64,000 bases of DNA. Origin: a bacterium. GTDB lineage: Bacteria; Oederibacteriota; JAAXVQ01; JAUVAV01. Under the pieces are notes generated by a model. It was not told the origin of the DNA, did not search any database, and saw nothing but the letters and a program-made list of their open reading frames with translations. Below are positions 9,176-18,406 of the stretch, piece after piece. The stretch's first letter is position 1. Every line of letters starts with the position of its first letter. Made by a program: the position numbers and the translations under genes. The stretch lies in assembly GCA_021108215.1 (NCBI GenBank), contig JAIORK010000012.1, positions 62,001 through 126,000 of the forward strand, given 5' to 3'.

Positions 9176-9986
9176 ACCGGCTGTAATCCCTAAAATCGGG
9201 CTTATTGCCGGTTGGGGTGAATTTCCCTTTTTGGTCGCGCAGACCATGCAGCAAAAGGGGAAGCGCGTGGCGGCGGTTGCTTTTCCCGGCGAAACTTTTC
9301 CTGAAATAAAAACGTGTGTCGACGAACTGCATTGGATCAGTATTGGGCAATTGGGTGAGATGATTAAGATTTTTAAGACCGCAGGCATTACTCAAGTTGT
9401 CATGGCGGGAATGATTCGGCATAAACACCTGTTCGCAAATTTGAAGCTTGACTTAAAGGCGGTTAGTTTGCTGGCGACCATGAAAGATAAACGTGCTGAT
9501 TCAATTTTGTGCGCAGTCGCAGGCGTCTTGGAAAAAGAAGGAATACGTCTTGTTTCGCCTTTACCGTATTTAAAAGTCAACCTGCCAGGAAAAGGATTGT
9601 TGACAAAGCGTAAACTAACTCAAAAAGAGCAGCGTGACATTACGTTTGGATATAAAATTGCCAAGCATGTCGCGCGGGCGGATATCGGTCAGACCGTTGT
9701 GGTCAAGGACCAAGCGGTGATTGCCGTGGAAGCCATGGAAGGTACGGACGCCTGTATTCTCAGAAGTGGTGAGTTTACCCGTGGCGGGGCAGTTGTCATC
9801 AAAGTGCTTAAACCAACCCAGGATTTGCGTTTTGATACACCGGTGATCGGACCCAATACAATTGAGTCGATGCTGAAGGTTAAAGCCGCTGTGCTGGCAT
9901 TTGATGCGGATAAAACCCTTTTTCTTCAGAAAGAAAAAACCATTGTTATGGCAAATAAGAAAAAAATTACCCTGATTGGTGTCTAG
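9159..9986 (+). CDS. lpxI: UDP-2,3-diacylglucosamine pyrophosphatase LpxI
   Basis: Hydrolyses UDP-2,3-diacylglucosamine to lipid X and UMP, the step done by LpxH in gammaproteobacteria. LpxI is the unrelated replacement (DUF1009 family) known from Caulobacter and other lineages. The 275-residue sequence has the N-terminal Rossmann-like half (IGLIAGWGEFPFLVAQ) and the C-terminal half with VVKDQAVIAVEAMEGTDACILR, conserved in the family. The GTG start lies inside lpxA (17-nt overlap). The final TAG codon forms part of the inverted repeat that follows. lpxB and lpxK are not in the window. Confidence 0.93.
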   Translation: MASRNKPAVIPKIGLIAGWGEFPFLVAQTMQQKGKRVAAVAFPGETFPEIKTCVDELHWISIGQLGEMIKIFKTAGITQVVMAGMIRHKHLFANLKLDLKAVSLLATMKDKRADSILCAVAGVLEKEGIRLVSPLPYLKVNLPGKGLLTKRKLTQKEQRDITFGYKIAKHVARADIGQTVVVKDQAVIAVEAMEGTDACILRSGEFTRGGAVVIKVLKPTQDLRFDTPVIGPNTIESMLKVKAAVLAFDADKTLFLQKEKTIVMANKKKITLIGV

Positions 9987-10139
9987 GAGTTTAAGCAATT
10001 AGTTGCTTTTAGGTATTGTTCGTCACCCCGGTGAAAACCGGGGTCCAGAAAAAGTTTTAAAATTCAGATTCCTGGATACCGGCTTCCGCCGGTATGACGG
10101 CAAAATATAAATAATCCGACTAAATGCTCAGACTCCTAG
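9983..10139. repeat. Nested inverted repeat (MITE/REP-like) overlapping lpxI stop
   Basis: About 157 bp with two levels of dyad symmetry. Outer arms: CTAGGAGTTTAAGCAATTAG (9983) against the complement of the segment ending at 10139, 17 of 20 matching. Inner arms: CGTCA...GGGGTCCAG from 10021 against CTGGATACC...TGACG ending at 10099. The inner arms contain small hairpins CCCCGGTGAAAACCGGGG and ACCGGCTTCCGCCGGT. The inner part resembles the widespread 'GTCATTCCGGCGAAAGCCGGAATCC' class of bacterial repeats. No transposase is present. It also separates the convergent genes lpxI and the OMP gene and may end both transcripts. Confidence 0.75.
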
Positions 10140-10162
10140 GCCGCAATACTAACCGCAAAGTT

Positions 10163-10756
10163 TTAAAATGCAATTCCCAGATAGATGCCACCTCCAACAA
10201 TATAAGCCAGCGCCAGTAATTCGGAAGCATCCGGCGCTTGAGCTGTGACATATCCGCCGTTCACAAATAGTCCCAAAACGACCCGCTGGGCAATGATAAA
10301 TTTGTAGCCGGCCTCGAGATGGGCTGTGCCAATTAGAACATTGGTATCAACCGGAGCTTCATTATGAGCCCGGTCTTCATAAGTTCCGCTAAATCCTATA
10401 AAGTCAAAACGCGGGCCGAGATGAAATCCTTTAGGAGCTGCGCCGAAAGGATAAAACCGGCCTGAGATACCTGCACCATAGCCGCTGACCGAATAAATCC
10501 AGTCGTAATCATCATCTGAACTGCTTTTTCCCCCCTTGGCCTCCCAGATTGGGATAATGTTGGCACGGATACCCAGGCCGAAATGATTGCCTAAGGCGAT
10601 TTCGTATTCTGGACCATAATTACCTGTGGCGACTCCTAAAAGATTGACCATTAAATTGTTTTTCAGTTGTGAGGCAGAGGCGGTATGACTGATGACTGAA
10701 AAGATGACAAATGCCAGGAAAAAACTTAAAAATAACGTTTTTCTTGAGAACAACAT
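10163..10756 (-). CDS. Small outer-membrane beta-barrel protein, function unknown
   Basis: A 197-residue secreted protein with signal peptide (1-29, cleaved after TASA) and alternating hydrophobic/aromatic strands. Gly-rich turns suggest an eight-stranded porin-like barrel (GPRFDFIGFSG, AHLEAGYKF, VVLGLFVNGGY), and it ends in Phe. The length and strand pattern recall DUF3575/OmpW-like proteins, but I do not recognise a specific family. The start is well supported: AAGGAGGAAAT lies just upstream on the minus strand (around 10762-10772). It is the only minus-strand gene in the first 38 kb and is a single-gene unit between lpxI and smc. Confidence 0.75.
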   Translation of the reverse strand: MLFSRKTLFLSFFLAFVIFSVISHTASASQLKNNLMVNLLGVATGNYGPEYEIALGNHFGLGIRANIIPIWEAKGGKSSSDDDYDWIYSVSGYGAGISGRFYPFGAAPKGFHLGPRFDFIGFSGTYEDRAHNEAPVDTNVLIGTAHLEAGYKFIIAQRVVLGLFVNGGYVTAQAPDASELLALAYIVGGGIYLGIAF

Positions 10757-10857
10757 CTAGTATTTCCTCCTTTTTGTGATTTTTAAAGTTGCACACAGTA
10801 TATGGTATGAGTATGGTTATGCAAATCTAAATTTTGTGTTTTTTGTCGGATAACTGC

Positions 10858-10887
10858 TTGACAGAACATTTTATCAGATGGTATAGT
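10858..10887 (+). promoter_or_regulatory. Sigma70-type promoter for smc
   Basis: TTGACA (10858-10863), 18-bp spacer, TATAGT (10882-10887). It lies about 130 bp before the smc start, and a perfect palindrome begins at the next base. Confidence 0.6.
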
Positions 10888-10907
10888 CACCACAATATAT
10901 TGTGGTG
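10888..10907. promoter_or_regulatory. Perfect 20-bp palindrome at smc transcription start (operator-like)
   Basis: CACCACAATATATTGTGGTG is an uninterrupted 20-bp palindrome immediately downstream of the -10 box, so it covers the expected +1. Such a position is typical of repressor operators. The core CACAATATATTGTG resembles the NrdR-box pattern, but a single box before smc is not the usual NrdR context, so the regulator is left open. Confidence 0.6.
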
Positions 10908-11015
10908 GACACCTATTTTACTCAAAGTATCGGTACAGTATGGGGTTTACTTAATTTAATTAATTGAAAGACCGGTATTATTTTAGATGTGATTTTGAAC
11001 GAGGGGGACTGGAAC

Positions 11016-14000
11016 GTGTATTTTAAACGACTGGAGCTGCAGGGTTTTAAATCATTTGTGGATCCCACACGGCTTGATTTTGAATCTGGTATTTCAGCAA
11101 TCGTTGGACCCAACGGATGTGGGAAATCAAATATTGTCGATTCCATTCGCTGGGTTTTAGGAGAACAAAGCGCCAAATCCCTGCGTGGTGCACGCATGGA
11201 GGATGTTATTTTTAATGGTACGGACCAGCGTAAGGCGGTTGGTATGGCCGAGGTTTCCCTCACCATGGACAACCAGGATCGTCAACTGGCGAGTGATCAT
11301 GATGAAATTACCATTACACGTAGAGCTTTTCGCTCCGGTGAGAGTGAATATCTGATTAACAAAACCGCCTGTCGTTTACGGGACATTCATGACCTTTTTA
11401 TGGATACAGGTATTGGCACCAACTCCTATTCGATTCTGGAACAGGGAAAAATTGATTTAATTGTATCCTCTAAACCTGCAGACCGGCGGTTTGTATTTGA
11501 AGAAGCTGCCGGTATTTCCAAATATAAGTCACGCAAAGATGAATCGTTGCGAAAACTGGAGGCTACTGAACAGAACTTTTTACGTGTTAATGATATTGCC
11601 GTGGAAGTAAAGCGGCAGATTAATTCTCTGGAACGGCAGGTGCAAAAAGCGCGGCGGTATCAAACTTTTAAACAGGAGTTGACAACGCTGGAGGTTGCTC
11701 AGGGGCGCAAGGAATTAAAAGTGCGGCGTAGGCAGCTTCGGAAGATTGAACAGCAGTGGGAGGAACGGCGGACACGTGCAGATGAATCCGCGCGGGGTAA
11801 GCAGACATTTGAAAACGAACTGTTTCATTTAAACAATGATCTCGCAGAAGCGGAAGCGCAGCTGTCACAGGCGCAGGGCTCAGTGCATCAGGTTGCCGAA
11901 GAAATTATTAAAACCGAGGATTTTGTTCATTCCTCCGAACTTCGGAAAAATGATCTTGAAATTGGTATTGCACGTTCGGAAGAGGAAGTCAAGGCATTGG
12001 ATGGAAAAGAAAATCAGTTGCGGGAGCAGAATAAAGATACGCTGGATGCCCGGGAGAAAAAGGAGCAAGAGTTTAGGTCCGGACAAAGCGACTTGGTTAC
12101 AGAGGAAGATCGCCTCAACACGCTGGAACAGGAACTCAAAGAACGGGCGGCCAAGGTTCAGGATCAGCAGAGCCGCTTGCTTCAACTCGTTGATCAAATG
12201 TCAACCCTGCGGAATGCTTTGAAAAATTTGGAACTTCGTATGGGCGAACAAAAACAACAGCTGGGGAAGTATGATTACCAGCTTGACCAGTTGGCGGAAC
12301 AAAATCGTGAAATGCTTGAGGGGAAAAATACGTTGGAAAATGAGTTTGCCGGTGTTAACCAGTCACTGGAAGCACTGCGGACGGAACGCGACCGCTTAAG
12401 CATTGAAAAAGAACGGCTTGAGCAGGTGATGAAAACCTTAGCGGCCATGCTGGAAAATTTTAATAAAACCATTACTCAACTTACCTCACGCCTGACTTGG
12501 ATCGAGGAATTGAAGAACGGACTTGATGGATATGAAATGGGGGCCAAGACCATTTTGCTTGAACATAATGCCGATCCGGATAAATTTCCCGGCATTATCG
12601 GACCTTTGGTCAATTTTATCCGAACGGAACAAAAATATGAGTTTGCCTTCGAAGCCTTGTTTGGGCATCAACTACAATATATTTTGGTGAAAACGGAGTT
12701 ACAGGGGCGGGAGGCCATTGCTTTTCTGGCGGAGGACAATCGAGGCCGGGCGACATTTATTCCGCTGGAAGCGTATACGGCGGCATCAGAATCGGGGACC
12801 GGTGTTGAATCAGTAGTGTCTTGGATGCAGCTGCCCGGCATCTATGGTCCGGCAAAAGAGCTGGTAAGGGTTGATGAGCGGTTCCGCAGGGTTTTTGATT
12901 ACCTTTTGAAAGATGTTGTGATTGTAGAATCTGCTGAGACAATTAAGCAGGCACGTGCCAATGGTGCAACCTGTACGTTGGTTTCGATAACCGGTGAACT
13001 TCAGACCAGCGAAGGCTGGTTAACGGGCGGGAGCCAGGATATCATGGAACGCGGATTGCTTGGCCGCGAACGTGAAATCGAGGAATTGAAAAATGAGCTG
13101 GAGCTTTTGGAATCCAATCTGGCCAAAACTCAGGCTGAATCAGACGAAACTGTTTTGAAACTTGAGGAAACTACCGGGAGCCTTGAAGGTGCCAACACTG
13201 AATTGCATGAATTGGAAATACGGTATGCCCAGATTGAGAAATCTTTGGAAAGTTTACAGCTGCAATTAGGCGAAGTGGAAAAACAGATGGAATCACTTCA
13301 ACAGGAAAGAACAACGGTGCAAACGGCACTTGATCAGACCACGGAAGCGCATACGACAACCGCCCGGCAGCTGATGGATCTGGAATTAACGGATCAAAAA
13401 ACCCAGGAAGAGCTTTCCCAGCATCAGGTGGAAATTGAGGAACGGCGCAAAGAATATGATGAACGTTCCATGCGGGCCGGCGAGTTGCGGGTTCGTGCGG
13501 CTTCACTGGAACAGCAAATGAACAGCATGAATGCGGAATTAAGCCGGGTAACAACGGAATTAAACGAGATGGCCAATACCAAGGCCGAGAAAAACAATAC
13601 CATCCACCGTGACAGGGAACGGTTTTCCGATATTGATTTTCAAATGAAGGAAAAGCAGGCATTGCTGGAAAGGCTCTCGGAAAATAAAACCAGTCAGGAA
13701 CAAGAACTCGATTCTTTGCGGCAAAAGCGCCAGGAGCTTGTTTCGAGCAAGACCCATAAAGAAAAGCATTCGCGGGAAATTCTGGATGTGTTGGACGTTA
13801 TTAAACAAGAACTCCATGAACTGGAATTGGAAAAAAGCCAGTTGCGGATGAATTTGAAGTCATTGGAAACATATCTTGAGGAAGAATATAAACTTAATGT
13901 GACCATGGAAGAGAGTGATGATCAAGTCGAAGAGGCACCGGCTGAGGAATTCCAAAGTCCGGAAGCGTTGCAATCGCGGGTAAAAGAATTAAAAAATAAG

Positions 14001-14663
14001 ATAGAAGGTATGGGAACCGTCAATTTGGTTGCGATGGAAGAATATGACGAACTCCAGGAGCGGTATGAATTTCTTTCGAAGCAACTCGCTGATTTGAAGG
14101 ATGCAAAAGAAAATCTTCAAAAACTGATCACCAAGATTAATCATGAAAGTCGTGAACGTTTTTCAGATACTTTTACGCAGGTTCGCGCAAAATTCAAAGA
14201 TGTTTTTCGTGGTCTGTTTAATGGCGGGGATGCGGATCTGGTGCTGGTGGATGAGACCAATCTGTTGGAAACCGGGATTGAGATTATTGCCCGGCCGCCG
14301 GGAAAGCGGCTTCAGAATATTTCATTGCTTTCCGGTGGTGAGAAGGCCTTGACGGCAATTGCATTGTTATTTGCTGTTTTTTTGATTAAGCCGAGTCCTT
14401 TTTGTATTTTTGATGAAATGGATGCACCGCTGGATGATACCAATACCGGACGTTTTGGAAAAGTTTTGAAGGAATTTGCCAAGAAATCACAGTTTATTGT
14501 GATTACCCATAATAAAATAACCATGGAGATGGCAAGTGTCATGTATGGTGTTACCATGCAGGAATCAGGTGTCTCGCGGCTTATTTCAGTTAAATTTGCA
14601 GGGGAACAAGCTCCTCAACCGGTGGTGGCCCCGGTTGCAGAAGAAGAAGCAGCACTGAATTAA
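11016..14663 (+). CDS. smc: Chromosome segregation protein SMC
   Basis: Structural maintenance of chromosomes ATPase that compacts and segregates DNA. The GTG start at 11016 is preferred over GTG 10989 because GAGGGGG (11001-11007) lies 8 nt upstream and the protein then starts MYFKRLELQGFKSF, the family norm. There are 1215 residues. Walker A is GPNGCGKS (31-38). Long coiled coils run about 170-510 and 680-1010. The hinge is near 524 (FPGIIGPL...ALFGHQLQYILV). The ABC signature LLSGGEKA is near 1104 and Walker B CIFDEMDAP near 1130. A 20-residue acidic/Pro tail ends it. ScpA and ScpB are not in the window. Confidence 0.97.
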   Translation: MYFKRLELQGFKSFVDPTRLDFESGISAIVGPNGCGKSNIVDSIRWVLGEQSAKSLRGARMEDVIFNGTDQRKAVGMAEVSLTMDNQDRQLASDHDEITITRRAFRSGESEYLINKTACRLRDIHDLFMDTGIGTNSYSILEQGKIDLIVSSKPADRRFVFEEAAGISKYKSRKDESLRKLEATEQNFLRVNDIAVEVKRQINSLERQVQKARRYQTFKQELTTLEVAQGRKELKVRRRQLRKIEQQWEERRTRADESARGKQTFENELFHLNNDLAEAEAQLSQAQGSVHQVAEEIIKTEDFVHSSELRKNDLEIGIARSEEEVKALDGKENQLREQNKDTLDAREKKEQEFRSGQSDLVTEEDRLNTLEQELKERAAKVQDQQSRLLQLVDQMSTLRNALKNLELRMGEQKQQLGKYDYQLDQLAEQNREMLEGKNTLENEFAGVNQSLEALRTERDRLSIEKERLEQVMKTLAAMLENFNKTITQLTSRLTWIEELKNGLDGYEMGAKTILLEHNADPDKFPGIIGPLVNFIRTEQKYEFAFEALFGHQLQYILVKTELQGREAIAFLAEDNRGRATFIPLEAYTAASESGTGVESVVSWMQLPGIYGPAKELVRVDERFRRVFDYLLKDVVIVESAETIKQARANGATCTLVSITGELQTSEGWLTGGSQDIMERGLLGREREIEELKNELELLESNLAKTQAESDETVLKLEETTGSLEGANTELHELEIRYAQIEKSLESLQLQLGEVEKQMESLQQERTTVQTALDQTTEAHTTTARQLMDLELTDQKTQEELSQHQVEIEERRKEYDERSMRAGELRVRAASLEQQMNSMNAELSRVTTELNEMANTKAEKNNTIHRDRERFSDIDFQMKEKQALLERLSENKTSQEQELDSLRQKRQELVSSKTHKEKHSREILDVLDVIKQELHELELEKSQLRMNLKSLETYLEEEYKLNVTMEESDDQVEEAPAEEFQSPEALQSRVKELKNKIEGMGTVNLVAMEEYDELQERYEFLSKQLADLKDAKENLQKLITKINHESRERFSDTFTQVRAKFKDVFRGLFNGGDADLVLVDETNLLETGIEIIARPPGKRLQNISLLSGGEKALTAIALLFAVFLIKPSPFCIFDEMDAPLDDTNTGRFGKVLKEFAKKSQFIVITHNKITMEMASVMYGVTMQESGVSRLISVKFAGEQAPQPVVAPVAEEEAALN

Positions 14664-14743
14664 AGCAAGCTGGTTGGAACACTTCTTGATTATTATAGGT
14701 TTAATTTGTTCGGACAAAATCTAACAAAATAAATAATGCGCGA

Positions 14744-14773
14744 TTGACAATTTATTTTCCTACATGCTAGAAT
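14744..14773 (+). promoter_or_regulatory. Sigma70-type promoter for lipoprotein-sensor-J-Hsp70 operon
   Basis: TTGACA (14744-14749), 18-bp spacer, TAGAAT (14768-14773) with TG at 14765-14766 (extended -10), the same TGnTAGAAT form as before bamA. It lies about 200 bp upstream of the lipoprotein start, in a 308-bp gap that holds nothing else recognisable. Confidence 0.6.
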
Positions 14774-14971
14774 CGTATGAAAAATCAATGGGATAGAGCC
14801 AGATACATTCATTAGAAAGAACATTTTTGTTTATTGGTTGTATACCGGCAGTTTATTTTTCCCATCAAATTCCTATTTTATTATGTGTGTCTGGAAAAAA
14901 ACAGATAGATCAGGATGACCACAGAGAGTGCGTTGTGGAATTTTATTGAAATGTTGGAGGCGACAACAAAG

Positions 14972-16369
14972 ATGATACTGCGCAAAATCCCAGTGCTACC
15001 TGCCCTTTTAATTCCGTTTGTTTTATTGATGTTTTCCGGTTGCGGTAAACCATCCAAGGAAAAAGAAATTAAGATCCAGTTTAATGTTTCCGGCAATGCG
15101 CAAACCCAGCAAAAGGCTGCGGAACAGCAACGTATTATTGCCGAGCAACAACGCAAATTGGATGAACTGCGCAAAGCGCTTACGCAGGTTCGCCGCAGCG
15201 GCGGCACCCGGTCCCGGAAACAGGTGGAGCAAATTGAGCAGCAGATTGCAGCTGTGGAAGAACAGATTTCCACAGTGCCTGTTTCGCAGGCGTCGGGCGC
15301 TAAGAAAGCTGTGCCAAAGATTTCGGCAGCCAAAGCAACCGGTTGGGCAATGTTCAGGAAAAATGCCAAAAACCGTCCTGCATCCGGTACGCCGATTTCG
15401 CCGCCGCTTGATTTGCAATGGAAATACCGGACTGGCGAACAAATTGATTCTTCACCGGCTTTGGTGGGCGGTGTGGTTTATATCGGTTCCGGTGACGGGA
15501 AAGTCTATGCGATCAATGCCAAGGATGGCAGGCAGATTTGGGAAAAAACAACGGGCGGTGGGATTACATCTTCACCCTCGGTTGTGAAAGGTAAGGTCTA
15601 CATTGGTTCTCAGGACACCTATTTGTATTGTCTCAATGCTAAAAACGGAAAAATGGTCTGGCGCGCACTGACCGGCGGCCCGATTAATTTTTCCAGTCCG
15701 GCAGTTATCGGAAGTGTAGTGATTATCGGCAGTATGGATAACTCACTCTATGCCTTCAACGCGGGAAACGGCGTCGCAGTTTGGAAAAAGCAACTTGACG
15801 GTCCGGTTGCCGCCAGTCCCAAGATTAAGAACGGCAAGGTTTATATTGGCAGCTTGGGCGGGACGTTCTATTGTTTGGATGCTGCCAGTGGTGATGTTGC
15901 TTGGAAATTTAAAGCGGAAAGACAAATTTTTTCAAGTGCAGCCATTGGAGAAAACATGGTTTATTTTGGTTCGGATGACAAAAATATTTATGGCCTCAAT
16001 CTTGAGTCCGGAGAAGTGGCGTGGAAATGTGCTACCGGCGGATGGGTTTCCTCGAGTCCGTGTATTTCAGGGAAATATTTATTTGTCGGCTCCAAGGACA
16101 AAACTGTTTATGCGCTAAACAACGAGACGGGTGGCATTCGTTGGAAGACGAAGTTGAAAGGGACGATTCTTTCTTCGCCGGTTGAATTCAACGGTATTGT
16201 TTACATTGGTGCCGGCACCTCGGTTTTTGCCCTGCGTGCCAAAGATGGCAAAGAAAAATGGAAGTATACCGCCGGGGGAGCAATTAATTCTTCGCCGATT
16301 ATTTCCGAGACCCTGTTGGTAGTGGGATCTTTTGATAAGAGTGTCTACGGATTTACTTATATTCCATAA
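14972..16369 (+). CDS. PQQ-type beta-propeller lipoprotein (BamB-like fold)
   Basis: The 465-residue protein starts at ATG 14972 (GGAGG at 14956-14960), giving a lipoprotein signal with lipobox FSGC (Cys24); an ATG at 14951 is the alternative. Residues 35-90 are Gln/Glu/Arg-rich coiled coil. From about 130 there are roughly eight repeats of the PQQ/quinoprotein-propeller type, each with V-x-x-G-S-x-D/G-x-x-x-Y-A/C-x-x-x-x-x-G and a following W. BamB has this fold, but PQQ repeats are generic scaffolds and nothing here shows cofactor binding. It heads a likely operon with the sensor protein 15 nt downstream, suggesting an extracytoplasmic sensing or scaffolding role. Confidence 0.85.
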   Translation: MILRKIPVLPALLIPFVLLMFSGCGKPSKEKEIKIQFNVSGNAQTQQKAAEQQRIIAEQQRKLDELRKALTQVRRSGGTRSRKQVEQIEQQIAAVEEQISTVPVSQASGAKKAVPKISAAKATGWAMFRKNAKNRPASGTPISPPLDLQWKYRTGEQIDSSPALVGGVVYIGSGDGKVYAINAKDGRQIWEKTTGGGITSSPSVVKGKVYIGSQDTYLYCLNAKNGKMVWRALTGGPINFSSPAVIGSVVIIGSMDNSLYAFNAGNGVAVWKKQLDGPVAASPKIKNGKVYIGSLGGTFYCLDAASGDVAWKFKAERQIFSSAAIGENMVYFGSDDKNIYGLNLESGEVAWKCATGGWVSSSPCISGKYLFVGSKDKTVYALNNETGGIRWKTKLKGTILSSPVEFNGIVYIGAGTSVFALRAKDGKEKWKYTAGGAINSSPIISETLLVVGSFDKSVYGFTYIP

Positions 16370-16384
16370 GGAACTGGTTAAACC

Positions 16385-17823
16385 ATGGCAAATACGAAAA
16401 CAAAGGTTCAATTTGGATTAACGCACAAAATAACCTTGCTGGTTATTATTGTCGTAACCGTGATTATGGGAATTGTCTCTTATTTTACTATTTTTCAGGA
16501 AGAACAACTGAAAATAAAGCAGACTGACAAGCGGATGACGGATACCGCCAATATGATCGCCGCACTCAAGTTGATTGAACCGCTGGCAGGGGAACGGGTG
16601 GCATGGCCGATTTTCCGTGAGTTTATTAAAGTTGTGCGGAATCTTGATTCTAATATTTTATATATCTCTATTGTGGATACCGACGGCAAGATCAAGGCGT
16701 TTGCGCTTAATCCGGCGACTGCGGCATCCTTAGACACCACATTGGAAGGGATCGATGAGAGTGAAGATTCCCTATTGAAATTAACCCAGCATACGTTTTC
16801 GTTTGAAAATACAGCTAAAATATCCGGTGATATTATTGTTGAAAATACCACGATTGCAACGGTTAATCTGCGTTTTTCGCTGCTGGCATTAAATCGGGAA
16901 CTTATGCTGGCAAAAATACGAAATATCCTGTTGACGTTTGTCATGATGGCATTGGGGTTTGGCGGGGCATTTTGGGTATCGAAAACCGTTACACCAATGC
17001 GATGGCCCGAGTGGCCACGGGTGACTTGAGTGTTGCGGCAATTGTTAGAAGTAAAGACGAGATCGGTCTTTTAACCCAAAGTTTTAATCTTATGGTCCAG
17101 GATCTCAAAGAAAAAGTCCGGATTAAGGATGCCTTTGATGTGGTGGCGGATGAACTTAAAGAAGTTGAAAAAATAAAGGAATCCTTTGAACTTTATATCA
17201 GCAAAGAAGCTCAGGAACGTTTTGTGGATATTTCTGCATTGAAGATTACTGAGCATGCGGGGAACCGTCATCCGGTGACACTATTATTTGCAGATCTGAC
17301 TCAGGTTGCCCAACAAGCGACGACACAGGATGCAGCCAGTCTTTCCGAAGCGCTGGAAGCCTATTTCCGGAAATTTGTAGCGACGCTTTTTGAATATGAA
17401 GGACAGGTTTACAAATTTACTGAAAATATGTTTTTGGTTGCTTTTGGTATTCCGACAGTTCATCAAGATGACGATCGGCGCGCCATATTAACCGCTGTTA
17501 GTGTTCAAAAAACCCTGGCGGATATCAACAAAGGACGCATGACCCGGCAGGAGCCTCCGCTTTATGTTTCGTTGGGTGTTGTTTCCGGAGAAGCGGTGGG
17601 GTCTTTGTTGACACCCAAAGGATTGGGGCCGACCGAAGTCGTGCGTGATTATCTTGGGTTTACCCAGAAGATGAGCAAGCAACCATTTTCTGTGGTTATG
17701 ATTGCCGGCGATATTTTCCGGCGGGTTAATAATTTAATTCGCGGAGAAAAAGTTGAAGACCTCCAAATGCCGGATACGGGTGAGACCTTGGAAGTATACC
17801 GGATTACAGGCGCTAAGTTTTAG
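16385..17823 (+). pseudogene. HAMP-linked class III cyclase-like sensor, frameshifted
   Basis: Two overlapping frames (16385-17029 and 16972-17823) together make one sensor protein. Part one has a TM segment (about 18-38), an extracytoplasmic sensor region (40-180) and a second TM ending WVSKTVTP at the start of a HAMP domain. Part two resumes inside the HAMP (NAMARVATGDLSV...SKDEIGLLTQSFNLM). A short coiled coil and an adenylate/guanylate-cyclase homology domain (HPVTLLFADL...) follow. About five HAMP residues are missing at the junction, so a small deletion plus frameshift is likely. The cyclase domain keeps the first metal Asp (FADL), but KFTENMF replaces KFxGDxx, and the N/R of NxAxR are absent. 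It is probably non-catalytic even when intact. Sequencing error is not excluded. Confidence 0.75.
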
Positions 17824-17845
17824 AAATTTCAGGGAGTGTGTTGCT

Positions 17846-18385
17846 GTGGACCAAAATTATTATGAAATATTGGAAGTTTATCCGGCAGCCGGTGATGATG
17901 AAATCGAGACCAATTACAGGATGCTGCTTTATAAATATCATCCTGATCATAATCCCGACCGGGCTGATTGGGCGCATAAAATGACGTCCAAGGTGGTCGA
18001 GGCATTTCAATGCCTCATTGATCCCGCGAAAAGAAAATTGCATAATTTTCAAATTTACTGCCCGGTAAAAAAGAAAGTCCCGGAAAAGAAATTTATGTTT
18101 TTTCAAGGGAAAAAGAAACAACAGTGGCAGGCTTCCATGGCACAATTCGGCGCAGGGATTGCGTTGTTTGACAGGCAAAAATCCAAAGCGATGGTCAAAT
18201 TTAGAGAGGCTGTTTTGCAATGGCCGAAATTCCCGGAATCACTTTATAATATCGGGCTCTGCTTTGTCGATATGCGTAAATTTGATGAGGCCCGGACCTA
18301 TTTTAAAAAAGTAAAGGCCTTGAATCCCAAGGATACCGATATCCAGAAAACGCTACGGCGTCTGGATGACCTGCTAAAAAAGTGA
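17846..18385 (+). CDS. J-domain/TPR co-chaperone
   Basis: A 179-residue protein starting at GTG 17846 (AGGGAG at 17831-17836; the first residues are then DQNYYEILEV, a normal J-domain opening). Residues 2-65 are a J domain with HPD at 32-34 (YKYHPDHNPD), which stimulates Hsp70 ATPase. A basic linker (70-90) follows, then a TPR-like region (105-170; MVKFREAVLQWPKFPESLYNIGLCFVDMRKFDEARTYF, broken here across two repeats). It lacks the Gly/Phe and zinc-finger regions of true DnaJ. It lies 21 nt before the Hsp70 gene, so it is probably that chaperone's dedicated partner. Confidence 0.88.
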   Translation: MDQNYYEILEVYPAAGDDEIETNYRMLLYKYHPDHNPDRADWAHKMTSKVVEAFQCLIDPAKRKLHNFQIYCPVKKKVPEKKFMFFQGKKKQQWQASMAQFGAGIALFDRQKSKAMVKFREAVLQWPKFPESLYNIGLCFVDMRKFDEARTYFKKVKALNPKDTDIQKTLRRLDDLLKK

Positions 18386-18406
18386 ACGGATTGAAAGGCG
18401 GCAGTT

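Noticed and set aside
9987-10160. Insertion sequence next to lpxI
   Set aside because: The inverted repeats enclose only about 150 bp and no transposase, so it is listed as a small repeat element.
10888-10907. Firm assignment of the dyad as an NrdR box
   Set aside because: NrdR sites normally come as two boxes before nrd genes. Only one is seen, before smc, so only the operator-like nature is claimed.
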